From: Sphagnum compactum
Taxonomy: Eukaryota > Bryophyta > Sphagnopsida > Sphagnales
Direction: 5' to 3'
DNA: 64,000 bases
Assembly: GCA_965153455.1 (NCBI GenBank)
Contig: OZ234494.1
Coordinates: forward strand, 21,824,001-21,888,000
This document shows, piece after piece, positions 27,911 through 39,901 of this stretch. Every line of letters begins with the position of its first letter. Positions within the stretch are counted from its first letter, which is position 1. The position numbers and the translations under genes were made by a program. The notes under the pieces were generated by a model that was not told the DNA's origin, did not search any database, and saw only the letters and a program-made list of their open reading frames with translations.

Positions 27911-29099
27911 CGCACTAGAACCCGCCATCATACTTTTTAGTATTTTTTCTTTCATCAAACATTTTGTTCCTCACATATTTGTTTCTCCCATGTTGACCAT
28001 TCAAATTCACCCACTATTGGTTTGATGTGACCACATGTGAATTGGAATAGTCCATAAATGGCTATTTGCCATGTCTTTTCCTTGTTGGCAATCTTGGTGG
28101 GGGTTGTAGGTCACTTAATTTTACAACTCCTTGAGTCTAATTTGGAATAGTTAGGTCATATAATTCAAGGTTAGAATCTTCCAAGTTCACCACTAACTCA
28201 TCTTGCTGATTGTTTGTTGGGGTGGCAAGACTGTGTGGCATTTCAACAAAGAAACGAATAGAGGGTTTAGAGGGGCTTGTTGATGTCATAGGAACAGGTG
28301 TAGGAATTGCTTGAAAAATAGTTGCATTGTTCAACAAATTAATGGTAGTTGTTAAGGGGGTAGGATGATTACATGATCTGGATGAATAGGGCATTTAGGA
28401 CAAGGATTACTCTGGAGCATTATAGTTTTAAATTTTGAATTCATTTTGGTTTTGAATCATGATGATGTGACTTGGGACTACCCAAAAAGGGAAGATTTGG
28501 GGAAGAGGAGGATCATTCCTGGACACACAGTTTTTAGGAAGTAAGGAGAGCTGTAGGTACTTTGTAATAGGAAACCACATATTATATTTTTGATACAACA
28601 CAAATTTAATTTGTTGTTTTGCTTTTATTTTCAACAAAACATGGAATTCTGTTGTGATTATAATTTAATTTCAATAATACAGAGAAACATTTACTTCTGT
28701 AGTGATTTTTATGTTCATATTGTTGTGTGAATTTTTTTGTAATATCATAATATGTTGAAATGAATTGTAATTTTGTCTCTAGATTTTTCTACATTGTATT
28801 TTAAATTGCAGATTGTGGTTATATCAAATAACCACAAATTTGGTGTTTTAATGAACTACAAAGTCAAGTGTGTTTAAAAGTAGGGCAAAAATTGTGAATG
28901 TGTGCATGTTGTAGTGCAAATTTGTTGTTATAGTAGTGTGAAATAATTCTATAGGGATTAAATTTCACTTCTACGAGTAGCTTCAACCTTATCTCCACTA
29001 ATATTAAAGTCCTTCATTGCATCTGATTGGTATGCATTTTATGTTCCTTCCTTTTCTAATGTAGGTGAACATCTTGTTGGGATTAAACTTTCCAACCAT
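27911..29099. other. Spacer, no gene recognised
   Basis: An 85-codon minus frame at 28137-28394, rich in Pro/Thr/Ser, has no recognised domain. Nothing else stands out. Confidence 0.4.
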
Positions 29100-30434
29100 A
29101 GTTTTAAGATTTAGTGGCCAAATCTTATAAACCATGAACCTTGATTGTATTGTTTGTATTTTTCAAGGATTGTAGCAAGGCCTTCTCCACCCATTCAGCT
29201 AGTGTGACCTTGTCAGGTTCAAGATAATTTTTACTTACTATTGTTGCATTTAAAAATAAAAAAAAACATTCTTGAAGAACTTGAAGCAAGTGACGTTTAA
29301 TGGTTGCAATGCATGTGACATATGTAAAGGTAATGTCACCATGTCCAATCTGAGTTTTGCTACTTGTTCAAGTGCCTATATAGTGACGTGACCCATGCCC
29401 ATCGAAGATCAAGAGATGTTTATTTTCTTGAAAAACCCCCCTAGAACAAATTTGCAAAAAAAAAAAGAGCCATTAGTTTATGAAAAAGTAAACTGTCACC
29501 TAATTTTTTTTTCTGCATTCCCATGCATGTTCCTAGTTTGCGTAATTTTATGTAGTCTTTTCACATCCTTGAACCCTTGAAAACATAAAAGGTAGAAAAG
29601 GGTTGCACCTATTACATTGACAACACAATTTACAGTTAGCCATTCCCATGACTTAAGTAGGGTGCTGTAAACATCTCGTGAGTCTCACCTTGTTAGAACT
29701 TTAACACCAAATTATTGCCCTGCTTGAACACTTGTCTCATATGAATCCATATGCGATTTGATTGATATTTGTGTTGTGTGTACATGTTTTCTAGGTTGCA
29801 ATAAAAGGTATGGCATGCATGACTAGTTAACCCTCTTGCCCTAGAAACCTCCAACTCTTTAGTGAGATGTATGTGAATTTTTGGATGCCTTTTTTTAAAC
29901 CATAACCACTACATGTATCTCCTAAAATACCATTCCAAAATGGGGTTGGTTTAGTTTGGGTGATTTTAGCAACCTTCATTTTTAATTGCTAAAGGGTGAT
30001 AGATAAACTAACTTTTTGCATGTTTAGAACCTAAATAACCATGTTGCTTCATCCTCTTGTTTTGTTTACACGCCATGGGGGCCCACTTTATTGCATTTAG
30101 TTCTACCATTTAGGTGATCTGAAAGTGAGTTCAATGGTATGTTCCAATATTTCATAGCCTTCTTTAAAGATGTGTGTCCTTTCTCCACAACATCTATAAC
30201 ATTGTTTAGTTGTTGGTCTATCCATTTGGCCTGTCTTAAAGTATTAGTTAGTCTATTAACTTTGCCTTGGCCTTGTATTGATGTTGCGGCAAGATGGCAT
30301 TGTTGCTGCATTACGTAAGTGGCTGATATTGCTTCTTGACCTTGTTGTGTTGTTAGGGTGGCAAGTTGGAAATGTTGATTAATTTGGTTTTCACAATTGG
30401 TACCTAAAACTCCATTGCGTCGCTTCCTTGACAC
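29100..30434 (-). pseudogene. Decayed pogo/Tigger-like transposase (HTH-psq + DDE)
   Basis: Minus-strand relic of a Tc1/mariner-superfamily transposase of the pogo/Tigger kind. The first frame, 30434-30066, is open for 122 codons. It contains GHTSLKKAMKYWNIPLNSLS then DHLNGRTK, the signature of a pipsqueak-type helix-turn-helix that binds the element's ends. Downstream, in broken frames, are KMKVAKITQTKPTPF (about 29960) and CNLENMYTQHKY near 29750-29790, where the DDE endonuclease domain should begin. These are followed by FYVFKGS near 29580-29600, and after a further gap a C-terminal block near 29160-29250 (ending EKALLQ in one frame). Many stops show it is dead. The family is recognised from remembered motifs; terminal repeats were not found. 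Confidence 0.65.
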
Positions 30435-33400
30435 ATTAAAATGTGCTGGAATGCAATCTATTAGTGATGCACCCTTGGTATGTTGTTATAGGGCCTCCTA
30501 TCGCATTGGCATACTCATATTAGTCTTGCTCCTCCTAGTCCCAATCTCCAAACACTTAGTGGCGTCTATTCAGATCTGACAAAAGGTATAAACGCATATT
30601 TCTTATATGAAAACCAAAATTCTAAAAAATATGTTAGATATGGATAGTGTTCAATGGCATAACTTTCCACCTCCTCATAAGAAATAACTAGTTCATAAAA
30701 TGCAACAAAATCATTCTCATTTAATTTCACATCAATTGTGGATGTATAGGCAGTGGGAATATATTTCAAGTTGTGTTGTGCTAGAATAATAGGAAGTCTA
30801 CAACTAGTGGCCATGTTAGAATGAAATGAACCTTTTAGGAGTGACGATTACTGAACCCAATGATAATGGATGTAATTTGAATATTTGTACGTGTATTCTT
30901 ACACTAATTTTGGTATGACATTAAGTAATGCGTTTTTTTTGCATTACTTTGAATCCTCTTCAAACTATTCTAATTTGATTGCAATTGTTGGAATCATTGT
31001 TTCTACCTCCTTTTTAATTGCAAATCCTAGAAGAACTACTTCTATCTCCTCTTCTATCTTCACTTCTACCTCCTTGATCTTAGATGCAACCAATTCACCA
31101 TCTAATCCTTTATTGATCCCACTTTGTAATCTCTCTAGAAAACTTTCAAACTTTTGCAATGAACTTCTTGCTTCATATGACATACTTAGCTTAAAATTAC
31201 AACCTTTATTCTATAAGTGTAAAGCCATATGAAATATGCTTGCTCGTTTTTGGTGGGAATCCATTATATGAATTAAGGAGGGAAAATTTTTAATGGACTT
31301 ACTTGGTTTTTGATCCAATGGTATCCAATGTTTGAGCTGTATTAATTGAGTTGTTTCATGTGTGGGGTCTCTTTGTTGTTATTTGTTCACCCAAGGATTA
31401 ATTTACAAATACTTCTCAAATTTTTTGTGCATAAAGCCTCCAATTCACAATCACCTAATTGTTTCTGATTGTTATCTTGGATGCCTATTATTGGACACAA
31501 AATTGCAAATAAGTAAGTAGCCATGTGTGTGTTCCAAAATGCTCACATTTTAAAGTTGGCATTCTTACTCCTTATTCCCGAATAGTAAATTATCCAAAGG
31601 TGTTAAGAATTAAAAAAATTTCAGAACATGATTGAATTCAAAAAAATTCATGAACGTTCAATCATGGGTGTCCGTTTGAACAAAAACCAACATAAACCAA
31701 AACGAATGCCAACCCTAAAACACACTAAATAGATGTTTAGTCATAGGTAGCCGATCGATGATGGGCTGGTCTACCCTAGTCCAAGGAAGCACCAGCCTGA
31801 GCAAGCATGTATGAATTTCAAATTGGAATTTTTTTCCCTACAAGATAGATAAAAGATGAGATGTTCCACAAGATGGGTTCCCTATGTGGAATTTGCAATT
31901 TGAGTGTAGCAATATGTTGAAATACCATAGGTACAACTAGTGCTAGCTGGTTCATATTTATTTATTTATATAACTGGTGGTGCAAGGTCTTGTTGATTGT
32001 TTTTTTGGTGACCACACATGGTATCAATATCAAAATTTTGAACCCACATGATATCAATTTCCCTTGTCAAAGTAAGCTCTCTGGTTATTAATTTATCTGG
32101 TTTTTTGGCAGGGGGTAATACTCACTTATCACACATAAAGGTTTTTTTTTTTTCAAATATCCACCTTGAAAGCCTTTTATATTACCCAAGTAGGTGTTAG
32201 GGTTTAGGTATTTTCTTTTCTTTCTAGTTATGGCTATTTTTTTCTTTGGATTATTATGGCCTTTATGTGTGCATATTGATCTTATAGAGTTTAAATTTCA
32301 ATTGAATGGATGGTAACTTGCATTTCATTTCAACATTGAAATTTGTCAACATGTTAAGGTCTTCATTACATTTTTAACATCATTTTTAACAGGAAGGATT
32401 GAGACCAATGTTGTTTTGGTTTCAATTCTTAAAATTTTTTTGGAGGTTTTTTGAATGCAGATTTGAACCCAATTCTTCCCATTTGTAAACTTTATGGTTT
32501 TGGTTTTGTCACATGTTTTCAAATTCAAGAACCTTTGGGCCTGGTTCAAAAACCAAGTTCCATTCCATGTGAACATTTCACAATCCCCCTATGCAAAATA
32601 TTGTATAGATACAAAGCTTTATAACAAAAACTGAGGTCTATATAGGTATGAAGTTCAATAACTAATAAAAATTAATAATGAACTTTAAAGTTGAGGCTAC
32701 TTGTCAATTTTTAAAGAAAGCATCAACTTGTATACTTAAAGAACCTACTCCTCTTTTCAAGAACCTTTTTTTTTTCCATTGTTCTAGTTTCAAGTTTGGA
32801 AGTAGCAAAAGATCTAGTTCCATGATTTAGTTCTTGTGCCAATTCCCAAAAAAAGAGAGTTATGAGCTTAGGTCTGGTTAGGTTATGAGCACAAGAACCC
32901 TAAACCCTTGGCTTTGACACTACAAACTGAATGCCCTCACAACACTAGTTGAGACTTAAGACTTGACATGGTTTAAGATCCACATGTCTATGTCATAGTC
33001 CATTTCAAAATTTGATCAGGTTCATGTCTAGGCTAGGTGAAACTTCAAGTATTTTTCTTGGGTTTCAATAATAATGGGCAAAGTTCTTCAAAACTCGATT
33101 TCAAGTTTGGGGGGTTTAAGAATTGAGATCTAGTTACAATCCAGTGTTGTTCCGGTTTATAGGGTGGGTGCAGCCTGGGTATATGGTATGGGTATGAGTA
33201 CGGGTATCAAACAAACATACCAATCTGGTATGACCTGAGTGAAATACCCGCCTTGTACAAAGCAGCGGTCTGATATGAGTTACCTGAGGAAAAACCAAGT
33301 TTATACCAAGGTCCATAAAGACTATCAAGTCATCATCATATATTTGTGTGCTACGGTTTTACTTAAGTTCTTGTCATTTCCACACTCGTGTTCAAGCTAG

Positions 33401-34213
33401 GCTCCAAATTGTAACGCATTTCCAGCTTGGAATCTCATGTGTATGATGTACGTACCTCACTTTCATGTGTATTAAAATTTCCTTTGGAATGTTTAGAAAT
33501 AAGATGCATGGAGTGAAAGAAAGTGTATGCCCTTTCCTCAAAAGTAAATGCCAATGTATGTTTCATGAGAGAGATATATATATATATTGTACTACAATAA
33601 TATGTTTCAATAAATTTGTCTTCTATTATTTTGGACACAGAAATTTCAGGAAATTCATTTGTTGGCTCTACTCTAACTGGGAGGGAAGCACATTTGCATC
33701 CATGCAGGATTTGGGGTACAATTCTTGGGTTGAATAATTCTGGGAGTTAACTGGTGAGAGCCAGACACAGCTGGAGACATAATTGTAGTCTCTTGGCTAC
33801 CCTAGGATTCAATGTATAGTGACAACTTGGGATTTAAGCTGTACTTCATATGCTTTTAAATTTTTTAAAAAAGAATTAAAAAGAAAAAAAAAGAAAAAAA
33901 TTCTTTAATTTTCATAATTGAACATTTCTAAATTTGGCAATACGAACACATTGAGGGCTCAATTGATTTTTCTTTCGAAACCCCCCGATTTTTGCAATTT
34001 TTTTGAATTTCCAGCAAAAACTTCACTCAAAAATCAATATTTTCCATACCCTTGGCTCTGAAAATTGTGAAATAAACTTGATTAAATCGGACTCGTTGAG
34101 GGCTTTCCAACAACACCAAGAACACCTCCAACTTGTATGTTTTCAGTTTCTATTTTATTTGGTTTTTATTGAGAAAATGGTTCAATAATCAATACCTTCC
34201 ACACTGTAGCTCC
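30435..34213. other. Intergenic DNA, no gene recognised
   Basis: Contains short frames only. Two, 30566-30814 (-) and 30965-31183 (-), lie upstream of the pogo-like relic on the same strand; the second is rich in Glu/Lys and could form a short coiled coil, but neither shows a known domain. Confidence 0.4.
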
Positions 34214-34566
34214 AAACAGTCGCAAACCAAGTCAGTGCACCCATTGGTTTTGGATGACAGTTTTCCATTGGTTTCCAGTTCCCTAGTTACCCATGGTAGT
34301 TAGCTCAGTTGCTTTTTTTTTACTACCTACTTACCTACTAACAACCCACTAGCTGGTTGTTAGTAAGTAGGTAGTAAAAACAGCCCTTACCTATGTATAA
34401 ACTATTTAATTATTTAGTAATTATCTATTTTCCTACCTATCTACCTACATATGAGACCTACTTCTTACATAATTGGTTACCACGGTGAAACCATATACTA
34501 ACTCATTTGAGGTTCATCCATAACTGGAGTAATAAGAGGCATCCAGTGGATGGTGCACTGGTGGGT
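34214..34566. repeat. Dispersed repeat copy A, with internal hairpin
   Basis: About 350 bases matching a second copy at 36247-36580 along most of their length: ccagttccct, the cctactaacaaccca block, ggtagtaaaaa, ggacctacttctt-type and gtggatggtgcac-type segments occur in the same order. Copy A has a near-perfect inverted repeat at about 34316-34380, arms ttttactacctacttacc... and its complement ...taagtaggtagtaaaa around ctagc. It could form a long hairpin or be the remnant of a foldback element. Confidence 0.7.
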
Positions 34567-35227
34567 GCTAAAAAGGGACCTAAAACCTTTGAGTAATTCC
34601 CCAGCCTGGTGGCTGGCAACCTCCTCTCTCTCCCTCTGCAGAGAAATACATGTTATGTTCTGTCAATGCATTAAATGTAGATCTAAAATGTCTGCAACAA
34701 ATATGGTCTGTGACTCTGCACCTCCAGATTTTTCATTGTAAGTATAGCCCAAGGAAAAAGAAAATGGCACCAAAAACACTTCAAAACCTCTTGAAATTCT
34801 TAGCTTGGTGGTAAGCACACTGAACTAAAAAGTTAAGCCTCTTAAAGTATGCTCACACCAGCTATTAAAACTCAAATGTTTTAAGTTAATGTTAAGGATG
34901 TTAAAATTATACATCAATCAATCACCACTTCAAATATGAAATGACATTAAATCTTAGGTGACATATGACATGACATTAATGTTAAAATCATGTTAGTAAT
35001 CAATATTAACCAACATTAAATTTTTGAAACAAAGTAGATTTCAAAGGCAAACATCAATGTTAACTAAAGTCTTTAAAAATAATGACATATTATAGTTTTA
35101 ATGCTTAGCATGCATCTTTGTTTATCCTTGTTTTTTTTTCTCCTTCAAAAAAAAAAAGAAGAGGGGAGAAATTAGCTTTGGAGATGTGGATTAGATTGCA
35201 AACTTGAAAAAAAAAAAAACAACTGAA

Positions 35228-35300
35228 CTTGAGTTGTGGTTCATCCATAGCTGAGTCATAACTGGTTTTCAATGGATGGTGCACTGATGGGTGCTGGGTT
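35228..35300. repeat. Partial copy of the 34.2/36.2-kb dispersed repeat
   Basis: About 70 bases (ggttcatccatagctgag ... atggatggtgcactgatggg) match the 3' part of the copies at 34214-34566 and 36247-36580. Confidence 0.6.
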
Positions 35301-36221
35301 TCAAATGTAATAATAATCCCTTTTATCTTCAGTTCTCTTCTCTGCCAGAAGTACTATATTTTTTATGTTCTGTCACTCACTGTGTGCATTAAGTTGAATC
35401 ATGTTTGGTCATTTATGAGCTTTAGTTTTTCTATGAGGGTGTTGTGCTCTTTAGCACACTTCTTCCTCATATGTACAACAAGTGTGTGATGTACAAAAAG
35501 CTGTGAAACTCATTGCTACACATAGTTTTGTGACATTACCTTTTAAATTTGTTTTCAGTACTCCATTATTCCCATGGCACTTGCTTCCATCAATTATCAT
35601 CAATCACATCTTCCTCTGCTCCCCCCCCCCTTCAACAGGTAATCCCATCAGCTTGCACTTATTACAACTGCAGCACAATTTTCCAGCTCCACAAATTTCA
35701 GGTCCCCCTTCTGCATTTCTTTAAGCCATGAAGTTTTGAAGTATCAAGAATTAGCTTTTCAATGCATTGACAGAGGGACGTCCAGTGAGGCATCTTATTA
35801 CCTTTGCCTCCTCCCTTGAGGTTCCAGAGAGCTGGTAGAGGGAATTAGGGTCTCTTTTCATTAGGTTGTTGTGATCACATTTATACACACTATGCTATAT
35901 ACTCATACCAACCTGATGGAAAGGCAGTGACATGAAGAGGCGTGTTTCCTACTACATGGACATCCACTTTCCATTGGAGTGCTGCAACTGGACTTTGTAA
36001 CAAACTTACTGGAACAAATGATCTCTTAAAAGTAGATGACATGGGTTGAGGATTCACAAGTTTTACTCATAGCTCATGAAGCTCTCTACATTTGGTCAAT
36101 CCTTGATGCTGTAAATCTCTGAGGTGACTGGCAGCACAGCTAGATGGAACAAATGTAATGGACAGTAGTTGTTATAAGGCAAAATCTGTGATCAGAGTGA
36201 AAAAGCAACCACCAACGAACC

Positions 36222-36246
36222 ATGATGGATGGATGGATGGATGGTA
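36222..36246. repeat. GGAT tetranucleotide microsatellite
   Basis: Six or so uninterrupted units of gatg directly at the 5' edge of dispersed repeat copy B. Confidence 0.9.
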
Positions 36247-36580
36247 AGTGATCCGGAAACAGTTTTTATCTTGCGTTCCAGTTCCCTGCTAACCAAGGTG
36301 GTTAGATCGGTTGTCGGCCTTTTCTTATTGTGTACCTACTAACAACCCACAAGCAGGTAGGTAGTAAAAAGCAACCCTTTCCTATTTATAACTCATCTAA
36401 TTACTCGGTAGTCAAGTAGGTGCCTATAATTTCTTACCTATCCACCTATATATTGGACCTACTTCTTCCAGATTGGGTTAGAAAGGTGAAACCTGATATC
36501 AACTTAGTCGACGTTCATCCACAACTGAGACATTAGGGGCATCGAGTGGATGGTACGCTGAGGGGGTGCTGGTTCACTCT
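36247..36580. repeat. Dispersed repeat copy B
   Basis: Direct-orientation partner of the repeat at 34214-34566, diverged by substitutions and small gaps. The right arm of the hairpin is shorter here (caggtaggtagtaaaaag). Confidence 0.7.
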
Positions 36581-39500
36581 GGCCGTTGTGATCACAGAAG
36601 CCTAGTGGGAAGGGACCCTTAGTTGGAAGGTATGCATGTATGTATGCTTTGGGGAAAAAAAATAGACTACTGCGCACCTACCTTTTAGTAATCTTTCACA
36701 AGGCCAGATTTCATTTCACACAAACTTTGTCAAGATTGAACAAATTGTTTAAGAAGTAGGGTATATGTTTGCATGTCTTCCACTCACCCACTATCAAACA
36801 GCAATTAATGTGGTCAAATTATGGCAAAAGTGTTTCGATGTTCACCTCACTATTTCTCAACCCATTTTTGAAACCCTAGGCAATTGGCAGGTGTAGAGAG
36901 CTAACGTCAGAATATTTTTGCACTTGTACAACCAGTTTTTGAGGTAAGGTGACTGACATTTGTTGATCTGGTGGGTATCTCTACATTAGGGGGCAGGGGG
37001 GGGGGGAGCTCCTGCGGGAGAATAGTGCGAGATCTGCTATTATAATGAGCTGGTGCCTCAACATTTTTCATAAAGACCTCAACATTTTGAGTTGGAGATC
37101 TGCTATTATGATGAGCTAGTGCCGTGACATTTTTCATAATACCCTCAACATTTTGAGTGCATCGTTCGACAAATCATGGGTAGGTGGGAGATCATGGAAA
37201 AGTGACCTTAGGACGTCCAGATAGTGCTAGTGCAGTTACACCACTGCTCTTGCTGGTGGATGGTCGCAAAAGATGGTTAGCAATTAAAGCTGTTATATAC
37301 TGCAAAAGGCCGGTCTTTTCGAAAAATAAGCTACAGGAGTAATCAACATTGTGTGTTGCAAGTTGAGTATGGTTGTTCTATGGAAAACTAGTTTGTACTT
37401 CCAGCTCCAGACCTTTCTAGTACTCATGAGAAACTGAACTTGAGTTGCTGACTTGAAACTAATTGAGTGTAACTGCAGTTATACGCAATGCTGATGATCG
37501 TCCTGACTCTTTTTTCATAACTCCTTTGGCCTTCTTCTCCATAATCGTATTGCTACTTTTCATTTCACCTTGACTCACTTTAGTTTTCTTCGATTCTTCT
37601 TCGATTGTTTTCCCCCTTTTATCATCTTTACCTGGCTGTCTTACCTGCCTGAGCTTGATGATCAAGGAGAAAGATATATAACAAGAGTATTAATTCAACC
37701 AGGAGTTTTTGTCTTGCAAGTCTGAGGTATCTATCAGTCTCCACTCTCCAATTGTAACGTAAGCAGTTTGGTTTTGCAAAAACTTGCAAAATAGATAGAA
37801 CATTCAAGCATTCATAGCTTCTCATGTAGCCAAGGTAGGAGACCCAACTTAAGCTGGTGCAACTGCTTGTACCTTAGAGGGACAAAGAGAAAAGAGCAAT
37901 GCAGCTGATCAACATGATGTAATATTTCTCATAAAACCCAACAACAATTTCTAAAACAAAACAAACAGCACAAAGTGAGCATGTGCTAGAACCATGACTC
38001 TTAGCATATTTGAGGAGGAGGTTGCAAGGTTGAAATTGTATACAGAAATGTTAGGGTTTAAATAGATATGCCAGAAACCCATCTGTCTGTTAGTACTGAT
38101 GAGGAGATTGCAGGGTTGAAAATTGTATGCAGAATTTTTAGGGTTTATTGTTGTGCCAGAACACTGTCTGTTAGAATGCAGAGGAGGTTACAAATTGAAA
38201 TTGCACGCGGAATTGTTAGGGTTCAAGTGGTTCAAACCTCGCAGCTGCAAGATCAGAGAAGCATGTGTTGAAAGCTCCAAATCCTTGTTAAAAGCTCCTT
38301 TGCAATTTGCCCAAAGTTCAACTCCCCTATATGTAAACTAAAAGGTGAATTTCAGGGGAGCATATTTGTTTCTATTTTGCAACTGGGCGGGGGGGGGGGG
38401 GGGTCCAAAGAGGTGATCTTGTTGGGGTCATGCCCAATGATGTTCCAAAAGTTTTGCTGATGGGCCAATCAATATGGCTCCTTTAAAATAAAATAAGAGT
38501 TGTGAGTGCAACCCATTATCTAACTAATATGAATTACACTATGTCTATGTATCACATAGTGATACTGATAATCATGGTTATATATCAAAATTGGGTATTT
38601 CATTTTTTTTGATAATCACAATTATCTAGTTTGATACTTGACCTGATACCTGGTGAGTGTTTGGTGCCATTTCTAATATTCACCCCACTCTCGTATATAC
38701 CTGATATAGAGAGGGCCAGTTTAGACCAGGGTCCAAAGAAATCGAGCATCCCTATTGGTTAAGAGCTTTAAATTGGTCCCAAGGCCTTTAAACAAGGGTC
38801 CAGGACCAAGACAAATCAAAATGTTCTTCAGCTTACATGGCATCATTTTGGAAGGAAAACTAATTGGTATTGACCCAAAAAAAAGAGCTTAATGCAGAGC
38901 TCATGGTTTGGAGAACCAAGGGTCTAAAGTTGTTCATTTCTTTGTTTAAAAAAAAAAATTCCTTTTTTTTCTTTTACACTTGTTGTTCAAATTTTGTGAA
39001 AATAGAAGACATGTTATAGATTGAGGACATTGTTGAGAGCACACCATCTTTCTCATGTTTGATCGATTCTAAATTTGACATGGCTAATTTTGTGCAACCT
39101 CACAAGGTGGTTGTGAGAAGGAATGTAGTTTCAGCCTTTTCAAGTGCATGCTTTTCAAGTGCATGAAATGAAGTTGAATCAGAAGGTGAGACAAAAAGTG
39201 AATAGTTGAAATGTCAATTTTCACAAGTGAATGGGGATTTGTATTTACAAAAGATCCCTAAACCAATTCTCTTTTCAAACAAGAGAGCACCAAAGAAAAA
39301 GGCAATTGTGGTAACTTACTTGCACTTCATGCAAAGCTAGAAACAAAATTCTTTGTGTGTTGTAAGAGCTTAAAAAAAAAAAAACAAAAAACAAAAAAAA
39401 TAAAAAACCATAAAAAAAGGGAAAAAAAAGAGAAAAAAAATCAAAGATTAACCTAATCCTCTCACATGTCAATCAGACATTTTTGATATTAGACCCTTGA

Positions 39501-39760
39501 AAATAAACCCGGGGTGTGAAAGACAAGGAAGCCAAGTTAGTATGATATAAGAGATTTAGGTATCACATAAAATTGGTCCAATTCTCAAATTTTCACATCA
39601 AGGGTAATAATTTCCTTTAACTTTGGCATTTCAAATAAATAATTAAATTTTTTTGGGACATTTTCATAAATAATTTAATTAATGCTGAATCTTGAAAAGG
39701 TATTATGATAGTCAAATTGATGAGCCCTTGCACTCCAAATTCACAATTCACCCAAACCTA
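36581..39760. other. Spacer with small tandem repeats and a poly-G run
   Basis: No gene recognised. A roughly 65-bp duplication lies at about 37029-37155 (gagatctgctattat...aacattttgagt). A roughly 85-bp unit occurs three times at about 38010-38235 (gaggttgcaaggttgaaattg ... ttagggttta). Runs of 9 or more G occur at about 36996-37008 and about 38387-38403. A Lys/Glu-rich frame at 37459-37665 (-) has no known domain. Confidence 0.5.
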
Positions 39761-39781
39761 TTGTTCCTAGTGTAGTTTAGA

Positions 39782-39809
39782 GTTTAGGGTTTAGTAGTTT
39801 AGGGTTTAG
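39782..39809. promoter_or_regulatory. Two telo-boxes in the mS23 promoter
   Basis: Two copies of gtttagggtttag (the reverse of the AAACCCTAA telo-box) lie at 39782-39794 and 39797-39809, about 95-120 bases before the start codon of the mS23 gene. Telo-boxes are well known in plant promoters of ribosomal-protein and translation genes, where they support expression in dividing cells. That function is established knowledge; activity here is inferred from position. Confidence 0.7.
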
Positions 39810-39901
39810 CAGTAAGTTGTTGGGGGGGACCTTTTCTGTAGTCCCAAGACAATGCGAATTTGCTGGCATAGCAAAGCTGCTTCTTCTCCGAGATCGCAAA
39901 G

